DNA from: Capitulum mitella
Taxonomy: Eukaryota; Arthropoda; Thecostraca; Pollicipedomorpha; Pollicipedidae
Length of the DNA: 64,000 nt
Direction of reading: 5' to 3'
Assembly: GCA_030062745.1 (NCBI GenBank)
Contig: CP099839.1
Location: forward strand, 5,001-69,000
Shown here: positions 55,366 to 64,000 of the stretch, one piece after another
Layout: every line of letters starts with the position of its first letter
Numbering within the stretch: position 1 is the first letter of the stretch
Notes under the pieces: generated by a model
What the model saw: only the letters and a program-made list of their open reading frames with translations
Told to the model about the DNA's origin: nothing
Databases searched by the model: none
Position numbers and translations under genes: made by a program

Positions 55366-58300
55366 CTGCGGCCGCGCAGGGGGCGACCGCGTCAGCGGCC
55401 GAAAACGACAGACAGAGCTCTCCTGACATCACAGCACACCGACGACCGAGGACCCTCTGCCGTCATAACGGTGCATCAGAGACTGACCAGAGGACCCTCC
55501 CGCCTTAACAGCGGCGCGTCAGAGATCCCGACCAAAGGATCCCCTCGCCACCATAACGGGACATGCGAGACCCTGACCAGAGGAGCCTCTCGCCGCCATA
55601 ACGGTACAACAGAGACTGATTAGAAGACCCTCTCGCCGCCAAAATGGCACACCACGGACTGGCATGACCCACGAATCAAGAATCACAAGAATCACACATT
55701 CAATCATCACAATGACAAAACTGCGGCTAATGGCGACTGACCAGAGCACGCTACGAACGATAATTTGGACCCCTGTCATCTATCGCACGCTACAGCCGCC
55801 AACAACATGATGACCTGATATACTGTGAAATGTTGTCACGACTAGAGATAGAGGAAAGCCGCCGTTCCACGACACTTCGCGCTTCATGCAAGTTTTTTCG
55901 CAACAGAAGTACCAAACAAAACGGACTCGACTGCATCTGTGGAACTGACTCCTAAGTGCGATACCAGCTACCCGCGGAGCGCATTCCGTGGTTACTTGAT
56001 GTCTGGTATCGCGCAGAAACCGGTAGAATTGGCCTTGGACCATAAAAGAGCAAAGCGAGATATCACGCGCAGTAAGTTGGATCTGCGCTGCCAGCACGAT
56101 TTACATTTCGCATTGCGTTGAGTTTTCCCTGCACCGCTCCGCAAGTGTCATCAATTAAGCGAAAACGTGATGTTACAACTGGAGTAACGGTTCGACGGCT
56201 ACTGGCACATTTTTCCCTGCCTCTGCAAAAACCGTTCATGAAAAGTCAGATGTAAAACTTTTCACATAATCTGTAACAAGACGCCAACTGCAGGGCTGCC
56301 CCTGAGCCGCCACGTGCCGCACTCACTTCCCACACACCCAAGTCCGCTTTCAAACAAACTACTGTCCGACAAACTTCCACGATTCCCACGTGCCGCCCCA
56401 CCTGCGTCCTCCGTCGCGCCTCGCCCGGACCGCCCCTCCCCCGGGGCAGCGGCCTCACCTCCTGCGTCTTCTCGCCGTGCTTGAGCCGGAGGACGGCGAC
56501 CAGACCGCTCTCGGCGCAGCTGCGCACCGCCGTGTTCTTCTCCTTGGTGCCGTTCACCAGCATCGGGATGAAGAGGCGGGCCATCTCGGCCGGCAGCGGC
56601 TCGTCCCTGACGCCGGCCAGCAGCTCCACCACCTGCGTCGACAGCTGCTTCACCTGGCGACGCCGGCCGGCGTCAGCGGCACCCACCGCGCGCTCACGGC
56701 CGACCCGCCGCCACGGCGGCGGGGCCACGCGGGCTGCGGCAGCTCCGCCGCCTGAACCGCTCCGCACGGCCAGCGCCGGCCGCAGCGGAGGAGAGTCGGA
56801 CGATGTCGTGCGCACTGGCCCGTAACGGGTGTTTGTCAAGTGGACGAGGGACGTCGACACCCCGTATTACACGCGCTGACGGCCGACGTGTCCCTCCCGT
56901 TGACATCTCTTCACCAGGATACTCGAAGTCGGCCTGCAAGGCTCGTCTGAGCCGCGCCGGGCCAGGAGCTTGTGTTCGAGTCTCCAGTCCGAGCTCAGAG
57001 CTCACGGCCCCGAACGCGGCTCTGGTGAGCTTCAGCTCGGCCTGTGGAGCCGCAGGCGGTCCGACCGCCACCGAACAGGTGGCGCAAAAACGTCCCCCGG
57101 CGGCCGGCCGGCCCGCACACCAGGTGCCGTCCGGCGGCCGCCGGCTAATGCAATGGCACGACCGGCGGCCGCCGCCCACGGCCGAGGAAAGGCGAGCTGG
57201 GCGGTGGGAACAGGACCACCGCCAGAGCCGAGGAAAGGCGAGCTGGGCGGTCGGAACAGGACCACCGCCAGAGCAGAACGGTTGGCAGAGCGGAAAGAGC
57301 GGCGGCAACTTCTACACCGTGAAACGCCTGCTTTCGGCAAGCTAGTGTTACGAACATGACATCAATCAATTCTATGAGGGGAAGCAGAGACCGAACGACA
57401 CACAGACGAACTACTAACAACATCCGTTAGCCATGGTGCAGGGCCACACAGGTCAAGGCCGACAGCGCGTGGCGCCAACAGTTCTCCCTGGACCTGTGAA
57501 CAGGTGCATAATCGACCACAATCCGGCCCATTCGGCATCTCCAGCGGCACGGAAATCATTGAGCAGGGCTCAGCGTTTCGAGACACGGGGGACATCTCGC
57601 CGCTCTCCGGGACGGCCGGGCAACGGAGATCAGATGGTCCGAAAATTATAGTCCGCTAGCTGCCGGCCAGGCTCGAGATATGGACCGTCCGGCCGCGACG
57701 ATCGCATTGTGATTTGAATCGGCGGTGAAACAGCACAGGACAAATGGATTTTCGGGGCGTCTCTGACTGAAGACGACGAAAAGGTTACGCTCTAGCGGGA
57801 GGAGCCAGACGAAGAGATGGGCCATGCCGGTAATCGCAGTGGTCAGCGAAGTCCAGAACTTGAATTAATGAAATTTAAAAACCCAGCACAGACGGAGGAG
57901 CCCCGGATATCCGCCAAAAGTTGCCTTGCACAGCCAAAAGGATGCCAAGTTTGCCCGCGCGCCCGGCACAAGCTTCCGGTACCAGCACTTCTGCAGGATG
58001 CGTCGTCCTGCTTGACCAACAAGATTCGTCACTTGGCCACGACATCACGGTAACACCGATCGGCCCCACGGCACATCACAGGTCACGGGGCGGCCGGGTC
58101 CACGACACACCACAGGTCACGGGGCCGCCGGGTCCACAGTACATCACAGGTCACGGGGCGGCCGGGTCCACGACACACCACAGGTCACGGGGCCGCCGGG
58201 TCCACAGTACATCACAGGTCACGGGGCGGCCGGGTCCACGACACACCACAGGTCACGGGGCCGCCGGGTCCACAGTACATCACAGGTCACGGGGCGGCCG

Positions 58301-61300
58301 GGTCCACGACACACCACAGGTCACGGGGCCGCCGGGTCCACAGTACATCGCAGGTCACGGGGCCGCCGGGTCAGTTGACGAACGATTCAGCGCCATCTCC
58401 TCACAGCACTCGACAGCCCACCAGGGAGCATGGAACACCGAGAACCCCGTTAGCGGCACAGAACGAAACACCCGCCTCCACGAAACACATCGCCAATGCG
58501 GGATACTAGCCGGGTGCGCTGAATCGTCAGCTCTGATTGTCGTCAGGCGAAAGCGAGGAGTTTAAGTTTTCTTGGCAATGCCAAAAATTGGAGGCTTCGG
58601 CGCCGTATCGGTCTACACACAACACAAACAATCCTGAACAATTCGTCCATCAATTTGTTACCTGACAGAAACCTCAGAATGATTCCGAAATCATCTGTCT
58701 CAATGCTCAATGCCCAGAACATTTATCGACATTGTCTATTGGTCACCGGACTCCTTATCGGTGCTTTCGACAGCGCCGGTCATTTCGCGTCGGAATCTCT
58801 CGCATCAGTTGTCCCGGAGAGGCGTTATTCGTCTTCGTGTTGACATACATCTCCTGTACACCCTTGTCATTCACTGACTGGCGCTGTAGTAATTCTTTTT
58901 CCGGCGGTATCGCAGCCGGCCAGACAGTTGTTGCCGTGTCCGCCGCTCTGGACGGACGGCCGAGCAGACCGCCGCCGGCCGGCAGACTGACGGCGCGCTC
59001 GGCCGCGGCGGCTTACCTCGTTGCTGGCGTTGTTGATGGAGCGGGCCAGCGGCACCAGGAGCAGCGAGCCGGCCGCCTGTCCGGCCGACAGCTGGTGCCG
59101 CAGCGCATACCCGGCCGCGCGCAGCCCGTTCATCACCAGCGGAGCACGGTCAGACTGCCGGCCACACAGGTCATCAACGCCACTGACGGAGTGTCGGACT
59201 GACGGCCAGACAGGTCATCAATGTCACTGACGGACTGCCAGACCGCGGGCCACTCAGGCCACCAACGTCATTAATGGAGTGCCCTATTGCAGGCCACACA
59301 GGTTATCAACGTCATTAATGGAGTGCCAGACTGCAGGCCACACAGGTTATCAACGTCACTAACGGGCTGTCAGACTGCCAGCCAAACAGGTCATTAACGT
59401 CAATGACGGAGTGTCAGACTGCAGAAAACAAGAGGCCGTCGATGTCACTCATACAGTACAGGACTATGGGCTACAGAGACCATCAACGTCACTTACTGAG
59501 AATCAGACCATCTGACAAGATTGGCAACACAGTCACTTAACGCGGTCAATATACCGTGCATGGTACACAGATATTTCACCACGGCAGCCGACACGACACA
59601 AGCCATCACCAAAGTGACTGCTGAACTCACAGGGAGATTTGTTTGAACTTCCCACAGCATTCACCGTCGCTTGAGTACTGCCGCATTGTAAAATGAAAAT
59701 TGGGAAGTTACGGGCAAGGCTACTACGTGGTCACACGACACCTACAGTAATTCGGTCCGGCTCTACCCCCTCCCCAATCCTCCATCAAGGCCACGACGTT
59801 CACGCAGCCAGATATACAACATTCAGCTAAGAACACTAGCGGGGGAATGTAAGACAGTCCGCTCCTCCAGCGAAGAAAGATTACGCCGAGTCGGACAGGA
59901 AGTAGCCAGTGTGGCAATCCCAGCCCACAGCGCGGCATCCCCGCACCGCACACCATGCATTCCACCACAGGACAGGCACCGCAGGAACGTGTAGTCCGTC
60001 GTCTTTATGCCTAACGCGACTCCCGCCGCAGCAGCCACTGGGGTCCACTATCAGAACTAACGCTGAACAGAACAGCCGTCTGCCACCACGCAGACGGTAG
60101 CCGATCCAGACGGCCGCCGGTGCGGGCCGAGGCGGAGCAGCGGCGCCGCTCACCTGCAGGTAGTTGACGATCACGCGCAGCGTCTTCTTGGTCCAGTCCT
60201 CGGTCAGCACCTGGTCCGGCGCGCTCTTCAGAGCCACGTACAGGGCGGCGCTGCGGCCGTGCAGCACCGTCCAGTCCAGCGCGGCGTCCTCGTCTGCCGC
60301 AGCGGAGACAGCCGTCAAGGGCGACCGCAGCCGGCCGCTCGACGCCGGGCCTTGATACGCGACCGCCGCCGACTGCGGCCGCTCAACACCGGGCCGTCAC
60401 AGGGACCGCTGCGGGCCGCCCGACGCCGGGCGTGCGTTCCTATTGTTTGACTACAGGGAGTGCCGGTTCCAAATGAGCTTTTTGATGAGCCCCGTGCGAG
60501 CCGAAGCACTGGCCAGGCTACGCCGCGCCGGGGCACGCTGCGTGGTGAGCGCAGTTCCAGCATGAACGATACAGCTGCGAATGAAGCGGCACAAAAGCAA
60601 TCTCGCGGACGACGATGGACGGACGGTTACGGGAGGATTTCAAACATTACTGGAAGGCAATACAGGTGCGAGGGGCCGCGGATGACGATCATTAATGACA
60701 TTTTCTTCCTGACCGACCAAACCCTTCTGGGTCGACATACTGGGCGAAGTGCCAGGATTTCATCCTTTTAGATTTCTGCAAGTCTCGATGACAAAAGTCA
60801 CATGCTATATCCATCAAGAAAGAATGTATGCATACACGGTCCGTCTAAAGCGTCACGGCGAGGACGGCTGGAAGGTTGTTATGAGTCCTCCACTGGCCTG
60901 CGTGTAGTGATTAGTAAGAAGCCATTTGTGTGCAGACCAAAAATAAGAGGACAGAACAATGAGACAACATTACTGGTCTTAATCAAGAATTCCTAGAAAA
61001 AGAACATGCTGCTTCAAAAGAGCAAGAAACCATTTCAAAAGTCCGATACAGCGCTGATCCACCATGGTGCCACATCACACCAATGACCAAGGTTGGCGTC
61101 ACGTTACATCACTGAGCCGACATGGTACAACATCACACCAACGACCCACGCTGGTGTCACATTACACCACTGACCCAGGATGGTTTCGCGGTAGGCCACG
61201 TGCAGTTCGTCGGGCGGCAGCCAGCGGCAGAGGGCTCCCAGACAGCCGGCCGCCGCCAGCCGCGTGCTCTCCTCGCCGTGACCGAGCAGCTCCAGCAGCG

Positions 61301-64000
61301 TCTTCAGAACCGGCTTCCGCACGGCGTCGCTCATCTTGTCGCCGGCCGGACCCACCAGGTTGCGCAGCGCCTGCAGCGTGGTGTCCCTGGAATCGGGCGG
61401 CGGGGCCGCGTCAGCAGCCGGCCGGCGATTACCGCCGACTGTCTCCTGGCACGCCGGACAGTCCCGGCGTCTTAACTGTACAGAGCCTGCTCGTCACATT
61501 AATCAACGGCATGGCTCTATAACCAATGCACAATTACCGCGGCGATGCGCAAAAACTGTCGGTCCCAGAGAACTCCCGACAATGTAGTCTTCTCGCCACA
61601 ACCGTAACCAACAAAATGCCCAGTTTATCTTTGTAGCGAATTCGCGATAAAACATCCGCCTGTCCGCCGCAGACCTGACGGCAGGTCCATTAGCGTCGTT
61701 TCGACGGCGACGGCCAACACTGCGGCCATTCGGCACCGAGCCCACTTCAGGTCCACTCGCCTGGACTAAGAGCCCCTACAACGTCAGCTGCAGTCTCGTA
61801 ACATTCGTCACTCCTGTCGCGTGGTGATGCGAAAAAAGCGCAGCCCATTAATACAGCTCGGAGTATCGGGCCTGACCTAGGTAGTAGGTACTTCAATAGG
61901 TACCTCAATCACACTGGGATTGAAACAAAAACGACCGTCGAATTGTAGACGACTGCATCGAACAAACAGTTGCCGTCCTCAGTTCCCTGTCCCGACAAGT
62001 CCTCTCAGTCCGCCGTTTTTGTGCTAACCCTACACCACCTGACGTCACACGTCCTCACTTGACGCCACCAGCCCTCTCAATCCGCCGTATTCACCCTCAC
62101 AACAGCACATATTCTCTTAATCCGTCGTCCCGTCCTTGCCTACCGTCAGGTCCTCACCTGACTTCAAACGCCACCTCAGTTCACCAGTTTACCATCCTCC
62201 ACTTCATTTGACGTCCAACCGGCCGTGCTCGTGCTCCCGTAACGTTGCAGTGCCCTCAGTCGGCCGCGCTCGCGCTCACCTGACGCCGGCCTCCTCGGCC
62301 GTGCGGATGCCGTTGTGCAGCTCGGTGAAGAGCGGGTCGACGCGCGTGTGGATCGGGATGAGCCGGCCAAGCGCGGTGGCCGCGCGCAGCCGCACCTGCT
62401 TGTGCGGGTCCACCAGCGCCTTGAGGAAGGTTGTCTGCAGCTGCGGCAGGAACGGCTTCAGCACCACGCCCACCTTCTCCAGCAGTAGCGCCAGACACTC
62501 GAGCACGGCCACCTTGACATTCCAGGCGAACCGGTCGCCAAGGATGCGGATCAGCGGGCCGGTGATGTGGACGACGCTGGAGCGCAGCGCCGCCGGGGAC
62601 GTCAGGCGGATGATCTCGGCTAGGCCGGCCGCGGCCGACTCCTTCAGCTCCGGCGCGCCGTTCAGCACCGCCTCGCGGAAGATCGGCAAGATCGGCGTGA
62701 TGCCCTGCGGGCGCGGCCGCGGAGGTCACGTCACAGTGAGGTGCTCTGAGCAGGAGAGGCAATGTCAACAACGTTTAATGTAACAATTTAGTGCAAGAAA
62801 AAAAAAACAGGAAAGCATGGCCAGAATGCAACAAAAAGGTGGACTTTCATGGAAGCTGACCCTGCGTGTTTACCAAGTTTATTTATCTGCATGTATGCTC
62901 CTGTTTGTTACCAACTGTCATTAACATATGGCATCTTATCACTAAATGCTATTCCGCAAGAAAAATAAGCAAAACAATGGACTAACAATCGATATTTAAA
63001 CATATTCAAAAGAAGCATATGATGTTCCAACTCCACGAAAGAGCCAGGCATATCGAAGATTGTCCTGACGTCCTTTCTGAGCCGTTTGCGACCTGATTCG
63101 GCCCTACCTTGGCCAGACAGAAGCCGGGCATGAGCTCCTTGCCCTTGAGGTCGCTGGCAGCGAACCGCACCGCCTGCCGCACGTCCGGAATGTAGTAGCT
63201 GTGCTCGTCGTCAAGCTCCAGGCGCTTGATCACGGCGCTCAGACCCTCCCAGGCCGACTGAAACAGCGAGACAGTGATGTTCAGTCTCGATTTAGAAGAC
63301 TGAATGGCAGGAGTAAATACAGTCCATGGCTCATTCCTAGGCGGCGTTTACATACAAGGAGCAACTGTCGGTTATCGGTTCCTTTCACTCCCGATACAGC
63401 GGCGACAGGTAGGTCTTCCGTCCCTGCTGAGCTGACAAATGCAGATATTGTCTGGTTCGCCGCGGCCGACGGACACCAGCCTACCTCATCATCCCTGGAC
63501 AGCCATTCCCGGATAGGTTCCCGCTCTGAATCCGATCGGCTCCAGCTCCCACCACCCGCCCCTGTCCCCCCGTCCGGACGGCCCCCGGCCTGCGCCGCGG
63601 CGGACAGACACCAGCCTGCCTCATCATCCCTGGACAGCCATTCCCGGATAGGTTCCCGCTCTGAATCCGATCGGCTCCAGCTCCCACCACCCGCCCCTGT
63701 CCCTCTGTCCGGACGGCCCCCGGCCTGCGCCGCGGCCGGCCGCCCACGCGCCGTCAGCCCGCGGCGCCGCCCATCCTCTCACCTGCAGCAGACACTCGTC
63801 CTCGGCCGTGAACAGGTGCGTCAGGCCACGCAGCAGCTGCGGCACGTGCTGCTCGTAGTCGGCGCGCGTCTGAGCGCAGAACGAGGCCAGCAGCGCCACG
63901 GCGGCGCGGCGGCGCGGCGGCGAGCCGGCGCGCGTCGCCTCCAGCAGTTCGTCGACCACGGTGCGCACGCCGGCCGGGTCCACCACGGACAGAATCACCG
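55237..64000 (-). CDS. GCN1: GCN1, eIF2-alpha kinase activator, 3' part (partial)
   Basis: Eight minus-strand exons: 63783-64000 (truncated by the window), 63108-63257, 62280-62704, 61175-61386, 60154-60293, 59017-59154, 56459-56653 and 55237-55365. Exons after the first total 463 codons including the stop, all phases consistent. The product is the C-terminal HEAT-repeat region of GCN1, a large cytoplasmic ribosome-associated protein that activates the kinase GCN2 on stalled or uncharged-tRNA ribosomes. Diagnostic stretches include VVHITGPLIRILGDRF, ALLLEKVGVVLKPFLPQLQT, RVDPLFTELHNGIRTAEE, EESTRLAAAGCLGALCRWL, LDWTVLHGRSAALYVALKS and the family-typical ending DDLDDTVLS. The encoded segment should include much of the GCN2-binding (RWD-binding) region, judging by position relative to the C-terminus. 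It is convergent with SRPK. The rest of the gene lies beyond 64,000. Confidence 0.96.
55442..55660. repeat. ~43-45-bp minisatellite in the last GCN1 intron
   Basis: About five diverged units of gaccagaggaccctctcgccgccataacgg type. It begins about 75 bp from the last exon's acceptor. Confidence 0.8.
55661..56458. other. GCN1 intron, remainder
   Basis: AT-richer sequence with short open frames. Nothing recognisable. Confidence 0.5.
56459..56653 (-). CDS. GCN1: GCN1 exon (VKQLSTQVVELLAG)
   Basis: The acceptor (minus) is gtcgccag|gtgaag and the donor is caggag|gtgagg. It encodes VKQLSTQVVELLAGVRDEPL, MARLFIPMLVNGTKEKNTAV and SGLVAVLRLKHGEKTQE, 65 codons in phase 0. Confidence 0.96.
56654..58073. 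other. GCN1 intron, left part
   Basis: GC-rich at the left, including a two-copy 48-bp duplication near 57,178-57,275 (ggcgagctgggcggt...caggaccaccgcc). No gene is seen. Confidence 0.5.
58074..58372. repeat. 68-bp higher-order minisatellite in GCN1 intron
   Basis: ggtcacggggcggccgggtc occurs at 58,081, 58,149, 58,217 and 58,285 (exact 68-bp spacing), with the related ggtcacggggccgccgggtc form at 58,353. Each unit is two diverged ~34-bp half-units, alternating ggcggccggg / ggccgccggg and cgacacacca / cagtacatca. Confidence 0.95.
58373..59016. other. GCN1 intron, right part
   Basis: No repeat, RNA gene or exon is recognised. Confidence 0.45.
59017..59154 (-). CDS. GCN1: GCN1 exon (SDRAPLVMNGLRAAGY)
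   Basis: The acceptor (minus) is gccggcag|tctgac and the donor is aacgag|gtaagc. It encodes 46 codons from SDRAPLVMNGLRAAGYALRH to ARSINNASNE, aligning with the DRIPIAVSGVRGMGF region of GCN1. Confidence 0.93.
59161..59430. repeat. 44-bp minisatellite abutting a GCN1 splice acceptor
   Basis: Six units of gccacacaggtcatcaacgtcactgacggagtgtcagactgcag type (first at 59,161, next at 59,205). On the minus strand each unit reads ctgtgtggcctgcag|tctgac, nearly the same as the true acceptor ctgtgtggccggcag|tctgac of the exon ending at 59,154. Confidence 0.92.
59431..60153. other. GCN1 intron
   Basis: No gene is recognised. Short open frames on the minus strand only continue neighbouring exon frames. 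Confidence 0.5.
60154..60293 (-). CDS. GCN1: GCN1 exon (DWTVLHGRSAALYVAL)
   Basis: The acceptor (minus) is ctgcggcag|acgagg and the donor is ctgcag|gtgagc. It encodes DEDAALDWTVLHGRSAALYV, then DQVLTEDWTKKTLRVIVNYL; the HGRS motif is conserved in GCN1. Confidence 0.95.
60294..61174. other. GCN1 intron
   Basis: GC-rich left end with three loose repeats of ggccgctcgacgccgggcc type (60,330-60,430), then AT-rich. Near 61,060-61,180 there are three degenerate copies of a ~40-bp unit with acatcacaccaatgacc. No gene is seen. Confidence 0.45.
61175..61386 (-). CDS. GCN1: GCN1 exon (LGHGEESTRLAAAGCLGALC)
   Basis: The acceptor (minus) is gattccag|ggacac and the donor is atcctgg|gtcagt. It encodes DTTLQALRNLVGPAGDKMSD, then EESTRLAAAGCLGALCRWLP. 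Phases are consistent with neighbours. Confidence 0.95.
61387..62279. other. GCN1 intron
   Basis: The right part has loose repeats of ccgccgt...accctcac / tcctcacctgacttc. No exon or RNA gene is recognised. Confidence 0.5.
62280..62704 (-). CDS. GCN1: GCN1 exon (most conserved HEAT block)
   Basis: The acceptor (minus) is gcccgcag|ggcatc and the donor is ggcgtcag|gtgagc. It encodes ~141 codons: GITPILPIFREAVLNG, VVHITGPLIRILGDRFAWNV, VGVVLKPFLPQLQTTFLKAL and IHTRVDPLFTELHNGIR. Confidence 0.97.
62705..63107. other. GCN1 intron, AT-rich
   Basis: AT-rich intron with an A-run near 62,800. Nothing else is visible. Confidence 0.55.
63108..63257 (-). CDS. GCN1: GCN1 exon (ELMPGFCLAK)
   Basis: The acceptor (minus) is ctgtttcag|tcggcc and the donor is ggccaag|gtaggg. 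It encodes 50 codons from SAWEGLSAVIKRLELDDEHS to DLKGKELMPGFCLAK, matching the PGFCLPKKGV region of GCN1. Confidence 0.95.
63258..63483. other. GCN1 intron, left part
   Basis: Nothing recognisable besides the polypyrimidine tract (minus strand) next to the acceptor. Confidence 0.5.
63484..63752. repeat. 135-bp tandem duplication in GCN1 intron
   Basis: Two nearly identical 135-bp copies (cctcatcatccctggacagc at 63,484 and 63,619), differing at only a few bases. It ends about 30 bp from the donor of the first GCN1 exon in the window. Confidence 0.93.
63783..64000 (-). CDS. GCN1: GCN1 exon, truncated at window end
   Basis: Its 5' end is cut off by the window; the donor (minus) is ctgcag|gtgaga. 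It encodes VILSVVDPAGVRTVVDELLE, RAAVALLASFCAQTRADYEQ and VPQLLRGLTHLFTAEDECLL, which align with GCN1 upstream of the PGFCLP block. Confidence 0.94.

Overview
The window is animal nuclear DNA, most likely from an arthropod and plausibly a crustacean (inference). The reasons are spliced genes with consensus GT-AG introns and good protein homology to animal SRPK and GCN1, TTAGG/CCTAA-type telomere-like motifs (the ancestral arthropod telomere unit) at two places, and several classes of eukaryotic DNA transposon. Base composition is strongly partitioned: positions 1-7,200 and 10,900-23,700 are AT-rich and repeat-filled, 23,700-64,000 is GC-rich and carries two conserved genes, and 7,200-10,900 is a GC-rich island inside the AT-rich part.

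Layout. (1) 1-7,284: AT-rich sequence with a ~727-bp satellite (2,560-4,250) and a shared flank. (2) 7,285-10,437, plus strand: a five-exon gene for an ~800-residue protein with two CxC...H zinc-finger-like motifs and the first half of a tyrosine-recombinase (Crypton-like) catalytic core. It is flanked by two arrays of the same satellite (the second at 10,919-13,061). (3) 13,690-23,700: AT-rich sequence with a CCTAA-type block and a 2,747-bp element with perfect 16-bp hAT-like terminal inverted repeats and an 8-bp target-site duplication (19,950-22,696), into which a Tc1/mariner-like relic is nested. (4) 23,718-54,310, plus strand: the SR-protein kinase gene (SRPK). Twelve shared exons (2-13) join in frame, and three upstream candidate 5' coding exons all end in the phase exon 2 needs. 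One of these encodes a hydrophobic N-terminus and a candidate PKA-anchoring helix. A mariner relic sits in an SRPK intron. (5) 55,237-64,000, minus strand: the 3' end of GCN1 (eight exons, 5' end outside the window), convergent with SRPK and 926 bp away, with a tRNA-derived SINE-like sequence between.

Gene function. SRPK phosphorylates Arg-Ser-rich splicing factors; GCN1 is the ribosome-associated HEAT-repeat activator of the eIF2-alpha kinase GCN2. They are neighbours, and nothing in the sequence says they work together. Their introns hold many minisatellites, several of which appear to have grown from a splice site, so the arrays carry repeated decoy donor or acceptor sequences. An exon of SRPK contains fifteen tandem GCCCCG hexamers (the complement of the C9orf72 GGGGCC unit) encoding Ala-Pro repeats.

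Exon joins were checked by hand for reading phase. The joined lengths are whole numbers of codons for all three genes (2,403 nt recombinase-like; 2,799 nt for the SRPK form starting at 33,949; 1,389 nt for GCN1 exons after the first partial one). No RNA evidence was available, so 5' ends and alternative first exons are inferences.
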